Below are positions 22,569 through 32,128 of a DNA stretch of 64,000 nt, in pieces. A program made the position numbers and the translations under genes. Source of the stretch: Jaminaea rosea (lineage: Eukaryota > Basidiomycota > Exobasidiomycetes > Microstromatales). A model generated the notes under the pieces. The model saw nothing but the letters and a program-made list of their open reading frames with translations, was not told where the DNA came from and searched no databases. Within the stretch, counting starts at the first letter, position 1. Every line of letters starts with the position of its first letter. The stretch spans positions 1,631,496 through 1,695,495 of the forward strand of contig NW_020289975.1 of assembly GCF_003144245.1 (NCBI RefSeq), given 5' to 3'.

Positions 22569-22716
22569 TCCGGCCTCAGTGTCAATAAGAATCATCGTAG
22601 CACCCACTGAATTGACGTCACATGGTGTCACTGAATGCCTATTGTACAAAAGGAAAGGATTACATGTGTCATCGCCGTCCCTTCCTGCCGCCTCCCTGGC
22701 ATCAGGGTCGCTCACC

Positions 22717-25314
22717 TTACGGCTCGCTCCTGTCCCACTCCTCGGCGTCGTCGAATTCCGTCTCCCCATCCTCGTCATACTCGTCATCGGATGACGCCAC
22801 GACGCGCTTGGCGCGCTTAGTTGCAGGCGACTGCGAAGTCGCCCCCTCTTCATGCTCCGGCGACGTTGAGTCGGGAATGGCAATGCGCTTGCGTCCAGAG
22901 CGAGGGGTACGCTGTCCTGCCGCTCGCGGCTGTTGGGTGGGCTCCTCATCCGATTCGTCATCGCCTAGACGCTGAGAGAGAGTAGCCTGAGACGATGCGG
23001 AGGCCTTTGGTTTAGACTTGGTCTGTGACTGGCTGCCAGTGCTGACGCGGCCGCGAGCTGCCTTGCTCTGCGATGCCCTCTTCTCTCGCTGCTCCTCTTC
23101 AGCTTCATCCCACGAGTCGTCACTTTCCTCCCTCGCCTTTCTTCTCTTCTGTGCGGGAGACAGCCACTTCTTCGTCGATGTCGTAGTCTTCCTTGGCCCC
23201 TGACTGCTTTGAGCATTTGGCTGGCTTTGGCTGGGGCTCCCCGCACCCTGCTGACTCGCATCCCTGATTGCATCCTTGACCGTTCTCATATATCCAAAGG
23301 GAGACATGCCCAACCTCATGAGCTCGCGCTCCACACCACGCACATTCTTGACTCTGGTGGTAGTTGTAGCTGTGATCGTGACCATAGTGCTGCCACTCCC
23401 GCTGTTTCGATTGGAACGCGAATTCTTGGAGGTTGACGAGGGCGGAGCGGATCTCTTCTGGGGCTGCGATTGCGATTGTTGCGTCGGCTGTGGCAACGAT
23501 GAGGAAGACGAGGAGGCAGGCCTGCGCCCAGTAGCACCGCTTCCAGGCCTGCCTCGCACGGACGAAGCACGACGTCGTGGAGATCGCCTCACAGGTGGTG
23601 ACTGCTTAGGCGAGGTAGACGGCGTCGTGCTTCGTGCTTCGTCGGGCTGCATCGAAGATGCTTCTGTGCGGTCGGGCTCTCCCGCGGGCACAGCGATACG
23701 TACGCGTTTGGTTGGAGTCTGCTTGGCCTTTGAGAGGACGCCGCGCCGCTTCTGTGCAGTCTGAGCTGCTACAGCCGGCAACGGTGAATCGAGCTCGTCA
23801 TCGCTCAAGTCGATATCCTGACCCTCGCCCTCGCCCTCGTTGTAGTCTTCGTCGCTCTCGGTTCCCATCATCGGCGATGTACCATTCAGGTCGTCTGCGA
23901 GCTCGTTGGGCTCATCTTCCGACGGAACAAGATCGGGGCCAGTATCATCATTCGCATCGAAGACGTCCCCTCGCCTTGCTGGTGTGGGCTTGTTGCGCAG
24001 CTGAGGCTTTTGCTGTTGCTGGCGACGCTGTGATTGCGCAGGCGTCCTGTTGGTCTTTGCCTTCCCAATACGCTTCGGCGTAGACACCTCCCTGCCGTCC
24101 ACATCCTCCAAGCCGAGCAAATCATCGACGAGCACGTCGATCCAGTCGTCGGGAAAGCCTTTGCTAAACGCCTCAGCAGTCCTTGCAGACAGGCCCTGCT
24201 GCCTGGTCCTGTGTCTGTCAGCGGGCCCCACAAGCCCGTACAGAGACCCCGTCTGCGTCTCGACCAGATGGGCCTCCCGTCGCACCGCAATGGGGGTGGA
24301 GTGCCACTGCACCCTGTCTTCGTCCTCGCGCTTGAATCCCTCCACGTAGATCCACTGCTTGAGCGCTGCTGCGTCGGGGCGACGTTGAAGGACTTGAGCA
24401 GGAATACGAGCAGTTTGCGAGCGGGTGAGGAACCAGCCTTCGAGGTATTTGACAGATTGGGAGATGATGGGACGCGAAACGGCTTGCGAGAGTTGCGAGG
24501 CTTCGGAGGCAAGAGGGGGCGTTGGTGGGGTTTCCTCTTCTTCATCGGCCTCTTCATCGGGGGGCAGGCCGTCCAAGGGTGGAGGGTCGCCAGCTGAATG
24601 ATCCATTGCTCCCAAACCACCCAAGTCGTCCTCGTCCTCTTCATTGCTCTGCTCCTGTACGACGTTACCCGCGCCTGGCTCGACGGAGTCCGTCTCTCGC
24701 TGCGAGCCATTGTTGCTTCTTCGATGCGCCGGCCTCACACTGCCGCGATCAGCGCTTCTGGCATCAGGAGAAGCAGCCATGAGCCATTTCACGTCTTCCT
24801 GGGTGAGCGGACGACCTCCGAGCGCTCGAAGAGCGGCAAAGGGGTCGATAGGTCGGCGAGGGTGCTGGTATGGAGGGTGACGGTCGATGCGTTTCGATCC
24901 TCTTGCCATTGGCTCTGACCAGCTGAAGGTCGATTCGGATCGATGGCGCGTGCGTAAGTTCTCGTAGACGTGCCTGACAGACTCTGGCGTGCCAGGATGG
25001 TAGATGAGGTCCTCACGATGACGGCTGCTTCCGCTTGGAGCAGGATAGCCTCCGCCGTTGCCGCCCCAGTAGGGGCGCGTATCCTGCGCTTGCGGATCAT
25101 AGTAGGAGATGCGCCTTGACTGGGGAGTTGAGGGAGTTTGTGGGCTCCATGGCCAACGAGCGCTAGGCGGTCTGGCCGACTGCGATGACGAGGAGGGCGA
25201 GCGTGCTGAGTGACCGCCGGAGCCATCGCCCCTGCCAAGGAGCGAGTCGCGCCTTCGTCCCCTGGTGACGTGAGGCGGTAGTGCCGGGACGACGAAGTGG
25301 TGGTCGTCCGACAT
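22717..25314 (-). CDS. SANTA-domain protein, candidate KNL2/Mis18BP1-like factor
   Basis: Single exon, 865 residues. Residues about 285-400 show VKYLEGWFLTRSQ, WIYVEGFKRE, VQWHSTPIAVR, VETQTGSLYGLVGP and FSKGFPDDWIDVL. This is the pattern of the SANTA (SANT-associated) domain known from KNL2/Mis18BP1, which help load the centromeric histone CENP-A. The rest is predicted disordered and strongly charged: acidic stretches, Gln-rich runs, an AT-hook-like SSVRGRPGSG in a basic region, and a Lys/Arg-rich tail ending EFDDAEEWDRSEP. I do not see the Myb/SANT domain or a CENP-C-like motif that accompany SANTA in animals and plants. The domain call is by motif; the centromere role is inference. It is convergent with BOL3 (148 bp). 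Confidence 0.75.
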   Translation of the reverse strand: MSDDHHFVVPALPPHVTRGRRRDSLLGRGDGSGGHSARSPSSSSQSARPPSARWPWSPQTPSTPQSRRISYYDPQAQDTRPYWGGNGGGYPAPSGSSRHREDLIYHPGTPESVRHVYENLRTRHRSESTFSWSEPMARGSKRIDRHPPYQHPRRPIDPFAALRALGGRPLTQEDVKWLMAASPDARSADRGSVRPAHRRSNNGSQRETDSVEPGAGNVVQEQSNEEDEDDLGGLGAMDHSAGDPPPLDGLPPDEEADEEEETPPTPPLASEASQLSQAVSRPIISQSVKYLEGWFLTRSQTARIPAQVLQRRPDAAALKQWIYVEGFKREDEDRVQWHSTPIAVRREAHLVETQTGSLYGLVGPADRHRTRQQGLSARTAEAFSKGFPDDWIDVLVDDLLGLEDVDGREVSTPKRIGKAKTNRTPAQSQRRQQQQKPQLRNKPTPARRGDVFDANDDTGPDLVPSEDEPNELADDLNGTSPMMGTESDEDYNEGEGEGQDIDLSDDELDSPLPAVAAQTAQKRRGVLSKAKQTPTKRVRIAVPAGEPDRTEASSMQPDEARSTTPSTSPKQSPPVRRSPRRRASSVRGRPGSGATGRRPASSSSSSLPQPTQQSQSQPQKRSAPPSSTSKNSRSNRNSGSGSTMVTITATTTTRVKNVRGVERELMRLGMSPFGYMRTVKDAIRDASQQGAGSPSQSQPNAQSSQGPRKTTTSTKKWLSPAQKRRKAREESDDSWDEAEEEQREKRASQSKAARGRVSTGSQSQTKSKPKASASSQATLSQRLGDDESDEEPTQQPRAAGQRTPRSGRKRIAIPDSTSPEHEEGATSQSPATKRAKRVVASSDDEYDEDGETEFDDAEEWDRSEP

Positions 25315-25829
25315 TGCGCGCCTATCTCATGCAGGGCCACCTGCGAGCTCGAGAGGTGGTAGTAAGGGCAGATGGATGTCGACGATGCACCGTCGATGGG
25401 CGGATGGAGACAAAAGTCGCGACGGTACGTTTCCCACGTCTCGCACCAAAAGCGGGCGGGCAGGCAGACGGACGGGAGCAGCGCCAAAGTGCTGCCGGGC
25501 GAGACATGGCGCTGAGATGCTCAGACGCTCAGACCCACCTTTTGGTCATGGCTCGGAGGCCAGCTTCAAGATGAGCTTGCCAGCGCGGCTGATGGGCCAC
25601 TCGACGACGAAAAGCAATGCTACTGGTGTTGAGCACTCACCTTGCTTCCTGACCATCCATCTCCCTCCGTCCACGGACGATGACGTCCTTGAGCAGCGGC
25701 CGTCGTTGCATCGGAAGAATTGGGCTCTTTGGCTCACGACCCTTGATCTTGGGCTCGCACCACTTTGCTGCTTCTTCTCCTTCTCACTACCACAAGTCAA
25801 GTCCGAAGCAGCTCTATAGACACGCAAGA
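25315..25829. promoter_or_regulatory. divergent intergenic region
   Basis: 515 bp between the SANTA-protein start and the ATG of the ABM-like gene. Open frames here have no recognisable motifs. The last 60 bp before 25830 look like a CT-rich fungal leader. Confidence 0.45.
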
Positions 25830-26523
25830 ATGGTCTACACGCTCAGTGAGATGGAGAGGGAGGTAGCTCGACGACGGCAGACCCTCAGCTCACCTTCATT
25901 TTCGACGCTCTTCCCTGACCCTCGGCCCCAGTCTGCCACGCTGAGGTGAGCTCCAGGGTCGAGCTCTGACGATGAGTTGTTCATGCTGACGAAACATTGT
26001 TGCCGCTGATCACGATAGGTAAAGCCCGGCTGCGAACAGAAGATGGTCGATAAGCTGCGAGAGGCTGCGTGAGCTCCGTCGCATGACCAAACATGACCTC
26101 AGGGCGGCAGAGAGATCTGACCATACGCTCTCGCTCCCTCTTCCCACAGCGCCATCTACAAGAAGGACCGCGAGACCATCGACTGGTGAGACTTTGATTC
26201 TCTGTTTCTTTCGTCAACCCGCAGCACGGTGCTGACGAGTTCTCCCTGCCCTCCCCGCTTCACAGGCTCGTTCACCAGGACGAGAAGGAGCCCACCAAGT
26301 TTGCCATCGTGGAGCGCTTCGAGCATGAGAGCTCGCAGAAATACCACCTCGAGAATCCTTACTGTGCGTGCGACGAAGCTCCCCAGCGCCTCCATGGAGT
26401 CTCATTCACAACTGACATTGCGCTCCCTCCTTGTCATCGCTGCGACCAGGGGCCACCTTCAACCCGGCCGTTGAGCCCTGGCTCGCCAAGCCCATCCAGA
26501 TCCTGCGCTTCAACGAGCTCTAG
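25830..26523 (+). CDS. small ABM-like (dimeric alpha+beta barrel) protein
   Basis: No long open frame marks this gene. It is assembled from five exons: 25830-25845, 26020-26068, 26150-26185, 26266-26363 and 26450-26523. All have GT-AG borders and the frame is kept through four introns to a TAG, giving 90 residues. The product starts MVYTLSKARLRTEMVDKLRE and goes on with AAAIYKKDRETIDWLVHQDE, KFAIVERFEHESSQKYH and NPYWATFNPAVEPWLAKPI. The strand-helix-strand order and the FAIVERFEH...H pattern resemble antibiotic-biosynthesis-monooxygenase-like proteins. These are small cytosolic dimers, some of them cofactor-free oxygenases, and many are uncharacterised. The function is therefore unknown. The first exon holds only five codons plus one base. 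It lies upstream of, and in line with, the CBS-PB1 gene. Confidence 0.75.
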
Positions 26524-26910
26524 ACGCGGGCGAACTGCTTCTACTTTTCTTGATCAATGGAAAGTCTTGTCGCATCTTGCTTCTGCCTCACCGTTACCAA
26601 ATTGGCTCTCTTCGCTGATCTCTGAGGCGTGGTGTTGGACTTTCTCAGCCGTTGCAGCGGGGGTTGAATTGGCCGTCGCCTTGCTCTCCCTCGTCTCAGG
26701 CGGCGTGGCTCGCCTCCGCGCGTGCAGGCTGTCAGTCAAAGTTGTGTGTTGATTCGAGGCCGCCGGACCTCGGCGTGGCCCACGCTGCCACTTCGTTCCT
26801 TGAATGCCCATCACGCACTTTGCCTCTTGACCCTCTCTTCCATCTCACCTGCTCAGCTGCAATCTCTTGCTGCTACCCGGTGAAGCGCTTGAATTGGTGT
26901 GCCACCGTTC
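26524..26910 (+). promoter_or_regulatory. intergenic region upstream of the CBS-PB1 gene
   Basis: 387 bp between the stop of the ABM-like gene and the ATG at 26911. No gene is visible. It presumably carries the terminator of the first and the promoter of the second. Confidence 0.45.
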
Positions 26911-29412
26911 ATGTCCCGCATCCCCGTTCCTAGCCGCCAAGTTCCCTCATCACCATCCATCGACTTCAAAGAGAATCGTCCCTTTTCACCCGATCACTCG
27001 TTCTCGCCCTCTCGCAACACCTCAAACCCGAAGATGAGCAGCTCAGCCGTCAGCGGAGCATCCGGCTACCGCAACTCGCCCATGTCGGGTGCTGAAGCTA
27101 CCGATACTAGGAAGCGTCAAAGCAAGAGGGACGAGGTGAGTGGCTGCGCGGGACAAGAGATAGCGAACGCCAACTGGGGAGCACCGGCTCACATCCTCTC
27201 CCTTCCCTTTGCCCTCACCACCGCAGGCCATCCGCAAGAAGATCGAAGCCGATCTGAATCGCAAAGCAGGCAAGCCCACTGGTGGACGTGGTACGCCCGC
27301 TCGCAACTCTCGACGCAAGCCTGCCGCCATTGCTGGTACCGTCTCTGCTCTGCGCCCTCTTCCTGCTCTCACCGTTCCGCAGAGCATCAGCGTGGCCGAT
27401 GCTAGTCAGCTGTGTGCTGCAAAGAGGACAGACTGCGTCCTCGTCGTCGACGACGATGAGCACCTCGCTGGCATCTTCACAGCAAAGGATCTCGCATTCA
27501 GGGTCAGTGGCAGCTCAGCGTCGGTATCGATAAGCCGATCTCACTCACACCCTCGCCGCTGCCGCCTTCGCAGGTCGTCGCCGGAGGTCTCGATGCTCGC
27601 AACACGCCCGTCTCTGCCATTATGACCAAGTCGCCTATGGTCACTCGCGACACTACCTCCGCAACTGAAGCGCTGAACACCATGGTCACTCGCGGATTCC
27701 GCCACCTCCCCGTCTGCAACGAAGAGGGAGACGTCGTGGGACTTCTTGATATCGCCAAGGTCTTCTACGAAGCCCTCGAGAAGCTGGAGCGCGCTCACGG
27801 CTCGTCGCAGAAGCTCTACAATGCGCTCGAAGGCGTGCAGAGCGAATGGGGAGGCGGCATCGCAGGCCCTCAGCAGGCTATGATGGAGTACGTCGAGGCT
27901 CTCCGACAGAAAATGTCCATCCCGGACCTCACGACCATTCTCGACAGCCGCACACTGCCCTGCACCGTTTCTGTCCGCACCACGGTACGAGAGGCCGCCA
28001 AGCTGATGAAGGAGCATCGCACCACTGCCGTCTGCGTAATGGAAAACGCCGGTGGACCCGGTCAAGGTCAGATCACGGGCGGCACGCCGGTCAGCGGCAA
28101 GATCGCGGGTATCTTCACCAGCAAGGACGTAGTATTGCGAGTTATCGCAGCCGGGCTTGACCCCAAGACCTGCTCCGTCGTGCGAGTCATGACCCCTCAC
28201 CCGGACACGGCTCCTCCCTCTCTTTCCATCCAGGAAGCTCTGCGCAAGATGCACGATGGACGCTACCTCAACTTGCCCGTAGTAGACGTCGATTCACGTC
28301 TTGTAGCCGTAGTGGATGTGCTCAAGCTCACCTACGCAACGCTTGAGCAGATCAACTCGATGAGCGAAGAGTCTGGCGGCGAAGGTGGAGGAGCTGGGCC
28401 GATGTGGAATCGTTTCTGGGCACTTGGACAGTCAGGCTCGGTGGGCAACGGTACGGCTGGAGATGGTGACGAATCCGCGATCAGCGGCTCGCATCGCCCC
28501 TCTGAGGTGGAGATGCCCGGCACTCCCGGCAGGTACGGTGGAGTGAGCAATGACTCGGACTTGCATCCAAACGACTCAGCCTCTGCAGTGGGCGGAGCCG
28601 CAGCACACGATGATGGTCTCTCCGGCGTGGGCGGCCGTGGACCTGTCGCGTCAGCCGCAGAAGTAGACGACGGCACCTACCTCTTCAAGTTCGTGACCCC
28701 TTCCGGACGTACGCATCGCTTCCAAGCACGATACGACCAATTCGAGACCATCCGCGAGATCGTCACGATCAAGCTCAGCGGCGACCCATTCTTCGACGAG
28801 GATGACACCGCTGCAGCAGAGGGAGAGGCGACAGCCACGCCAGACCCGAACGACTTCACGCTGGCGTACAAGGATGACGAGGATGATGTGGTCCTGATGA
28901 CCGCGGACGGCGATGTGCAAGACTCGGTCAAGACGGCGCGCAAGCAATCTCGAGACCGTGTTGTTCTTCTCTTGCAAGGAGGCAAAGGCTGGAACGAGGC
29001 CCTCGCCCGTGCAAAAGCGGCGGAGGCGGCTGCAACCAGCGCAGCTTCACCTGGTGTGGCGGCGAAGAAGCGCTCTGGAACGGTTGAGGCGCAACTGCAG
29101 CGCGTGGAAGAGGAGGAGGAGCGCGAGGACGAGCAGCACCAGGGGGATGGTGCGGCCAATGGTAGCGTGAAGCCTCGAGTCTCTGATGGACAGCAGGTGC
29201 TTGAGCAGCCGCCATCAGCTACCGAGACCTCGGAAGCGGCAGCAGCAGCGGCAAATGCCAAGGAGGCAAAGAAGGCAAGCAAGAAGGCGGATGAGGAGCT
29301 CCTCTTTGGCTTCCTGCCGAAGGACCTGGCTCTACCTGCCGCTATTGGGTTCGCGGGTGTGGCGGTGCTTGTTGGACTGGTGGCGACGAGGGGGTCTGCG
29401 CAGCAGCATTGA
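26911..29412 (+). CDS. CBS-PB1 domain membrane-anchored protein
   Basis: Exons 26911-27135, 27227-27502 and 27574-29412 give 779 residues; an internal ATG at 27034 is an alternative start. Four CBS motifs form two Bateman pairs: SVADASQLCAAKRTDCVLVV with AGIFTAKDLAFR; PVSAIMTKSPMVTRDTTSA with GFRHLPVCNEEGDVVGLLDI; TVREAAKLMKEHRTTAVCVM with GIFTSKDVVLRV; and RVMTPHPDTAPPSLSI with NLPVVDVDSRLVAVVDVL. A PB1 domain follows (YLFKFVTPSGRTHRF to RDRVVLLLQGG). Then come Glu/Ala-rich disorder and one C-terminal hydrophobic helix (PAAIGFAGVAVLVGLVA), which makes it tail-anchored. CBS pairs usually bind adenine nucleotides and PB1 mediates pairing. Related fungal CBS/PB1 proteins exist (for example Mug70 of fission yeast), but their job is poorly known. 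Confidence 0.9.
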
Positions 29413-29723
29413 TGATCAACGGGCGGAGGATTTGGCTTTCGATTTCTCTCTTGATTTTGTCCGAACAGCTCGGCTTGCCAGCTTGACGTGTCTTGCCCCT
29501 ACTCGTACTTTTCCCCATATGATCCGATCCTGTACGATCGGGTCCCACCTCTCTATGCTCGTCAAGATATCGATCACAACGGCAAAAGGAGCGTCGGGGC
29601 CAGCTCTCGTGCAGTGAAGTGCGTCGCGTGATCGAGAATGACTGAAGCTGAGAGCAGTGAAGCAAAGAGAGAGAGAGGTGGTACAATCGAGAGATCGACG
29701 GCGTCCGCATCCCGCTTACAAAA
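29413..29723. other. convergent 3' intergenic region
   Basis: 311 bp between the stop codons of the CBS-PB1 and UGO1-like genes, holding both 3' UTRs. No gene or structure stands out. Confidence 0.45.
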
Positions 29724-31835
29724 TCAAATTTCAGCCCACAACCCTCCGCCTGCCCCACCAACGCCAACGCCACCGCTTCCTGTAGTCTGCACCCTCTCAC
29801 CCGTGACCACCGTGAGCAAGAATACGACCAAGTTCGCACCCGCCGCCATGGTGAACCCGCGATAGAGGCTTCTAAGCCCACCCAGTGTGGCGTAGGTGGG
29901 CTGCTGTGGCGCGAGGATCACGCTGCGCCCCATCATGGGGTGCAAGCCCGGACGCTGAGGCGTTGCAGGATCCTCACCTGGGCCCGGAGCAAAGGCACTG
30001 TCCTCTGTCTCGGTGCGCTGATGACGGGAGTGATGGGTCTTGTCCTTCTGCTTGGAATCTTCCTTGGCGCCTGCTGTCGTGGAGAGGTAGGCCGTCTCCT
30101 CGGTCAGGATACGGTAGATCGCCTCGACGACGCCCACGTAAGGCTTGGGGCGAGTCTCCACACAGGTGCGTAGACCCTTCAGCGTGCCCGTGTTGCCCGT
30201 TCCGGTCGCAGTTGCGGGTGACTTGCCCTTAGCATTGCCCCTCGGCGGTGTCGAAGGAGCCGTCGCGGCAGCTGCCTTGATAGTGTTTGCCCCTCCCTCC
30301 GCCTTCCTCCTCTGGATTTGCAGCCGTCGCCTGACTGTCTCAATCGGCAAGCTGAAGAGCAAACTTGCCGTGTCCACGCAGAGCTCTGCAAAGGCATGGG
30401 AGACCGGCGAAGTCATAGCATCGAGGTGCAGCCAGCGCTCGATGAGGAGCGGGCTGGAGAAGCTCAACAGGGGCCTGAGCGTCAGGTCGAGCAGAGCTGG
30501 AGCCAGAAGATTAGGGTGCAGGAACATACTCTTCCACCCTCCCTCCTCTGCCGAGATCTTCTTGAGCGCGTCCCATGGTCCTGTGTACTTGCGATGCCTT
30601 GGCAAGGTGGATTGGACGATCAGCCTCGTGCGGACGAGGTCGAGAGGCGAGAGGAGAAGGTGCGTAACTACGTGACTTGAGACGAGGAGGGCGAGGGTGC
30701 GCTTGGGATGGGGCACGTAGGGGAGCGGAAGGGTAGAGAGGGACATGGGTATCAAGGGAGAGAGAGTTGCCGAGACGACTGGCTGGATGCCTGAGGCGAG
30801 GAGGTCGTAGATGAAGGAGGTGAAGGCGCCTAGCATCCAGCAAGTGAAAGGCAGGGGAAGTCAGCAACCCAGTAGGCTCACCATAGCCGTGCTTACTCAC
30901 CTTTCCACAAACCAGGCCAGCCCTCTTTCCCCCTCACGACGGACTTCATCATCTCCCACACTCCGCCTCGCACAACGACCGGCATGACGAATTCGGGCCG
31001 CGACCCTGACTCTGCGCCATCGCGTACGGATCGACGCACGAGATAGCCGCTCGCATCTTTAGCGGGTCGTCTACGAGGCTCTTTGCGGGACAAAGAGGAG
31101 GCAGGGCGTGGCTTGTCTGCTGATGAGGCGTCACGGAAGTAGGCTTCGGCATCGGATGGTGACGAGAGCTGCGAGGTGAGGGTGAGTGGTATGTGTGAGC
31201 GCTCTCCACGCGCAGAAGTGGGCGGTTCTGCCACTGTCACGCACCTCGTCCTCGTCATCTCCGCTCAGATCACTATCCTCACCGTCCTCGTCGTCGTGGT
31301 AGCGCGGCTCTCTCCTCCACTCCTGTGCCTCTGGAGCCATGTCGAGGTCCTCTTCATCCTCCTCATCCTCCTCGCTCTCTTGTTGCCGCAAACGACTGCC
31401 TGGCGCTCTCTTGAGCGCCGGTTGCGGAAGGTCTTGAGCGATCGAAGCGACGAAGCTATTCCAGACCTCATCCTTTGGTACCCATTGGACCTGGAGGAGT
31501 AGCTTAGCCACCTCGAAGGGCATGGCGACGCATGTTGACGAGTACTGCAGGAGCAGTCCCAAGAGGCCAGCCTTTGTCATGTCCGATATGGACGAGCCGA
31601 ATTGCGCTGCAGAGAGGGTATCATCATTGTCGTTGACGTATCGATTTGGGCGGCGAGGGATGGTGACTGTCGCAGAGGGCGAGGAGGATGTTGTATGCGC
31701 CGCTGAGGATGCCGAGGAGGAGGCGGCGCCAGATGGCCCTCGACTAGATGAAGAGGAGGAGTAGATGTGAGGCTCATCGTGTGGCTGATAGTAGGGACGA
31801 AGAGGATGTGGGCCTTGGCCTGGTGAGCCTGACAT
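29724..31835 (-). CDS. UGO1: Ugo1-like mitochondrial outer-membrane carrier protein
   Basis: Exons 31835-31245, 31168-30901 and 30829-29724 give 654 residues. Three degenerate carrier repeats can be seen by their PxD/ExxK/R motifs: [16 protein letters not shown] (exon 1), SPLDLVRTRLIVQ, and LPIETVRRRLQIQ (exon 3). Acidic low-complexity segments (EESEEDEEDEED-like) separate repeats one and two. The protein is longer than plain carriers (about 300) and yeast Ugo1 (502). Ugo1 links Fzo1 and Mgm1 during mitochondrial fusion and sits in the outer membrane, with SLC25A46 as animal relative. The N terminus is Ser/Pro-rich with no presequence, as expected. A more remote carrier-family member cannot be excluded. 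It is head-to-head with MDN1. Confidence 0.8.
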
Positions 31836-32128
31836 GGTGGGTGTTGGTTGGGCGGCGATGGGGCGAGGCTGATGATGTCGAGGGGCCGGACATGCGCTCA
31901 GCGAGCGAGCCGGCCTGCTCGTGTTGCTCAGTCGTCAGTCGCAGTCCGTGCTCGACTGACTGCCCCAAACGGCCGCGGCTCGACTTTTGTCGCTGCTCGA
32001 GAGGGCCGCCTCGAAGATTTTGGCCGACGCCTCGTCAGTCCGTCGAAGCAGCCTTGGCCACCAATTCGCTCCTCTCACTTCAACAATCCTCCATCGTTCA
32101 CAGAGCCTGTCTCGTCCCGCTCGCTCTG
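31836..32128. promoter_or_regulatory. bidirectional promoter between UGO1 and MDN1
   Basis: 293 bp between start codons. The plus-strand frame of MDN1 is open across it but has no supported coding content, and that open frame runs on antisense into UGO1 exon 1. Confidence 0.5.

Noticed and set aside
31748-32128. 127-codon N-terminal extension of midasin
   Set aside because: The frame is open but runs antisense into UGO1 exon 1 and across a promoter, with cysteine- and arginine-rich composition unlike midasin. The ATG at 32129 begins sequence that looks like the family.
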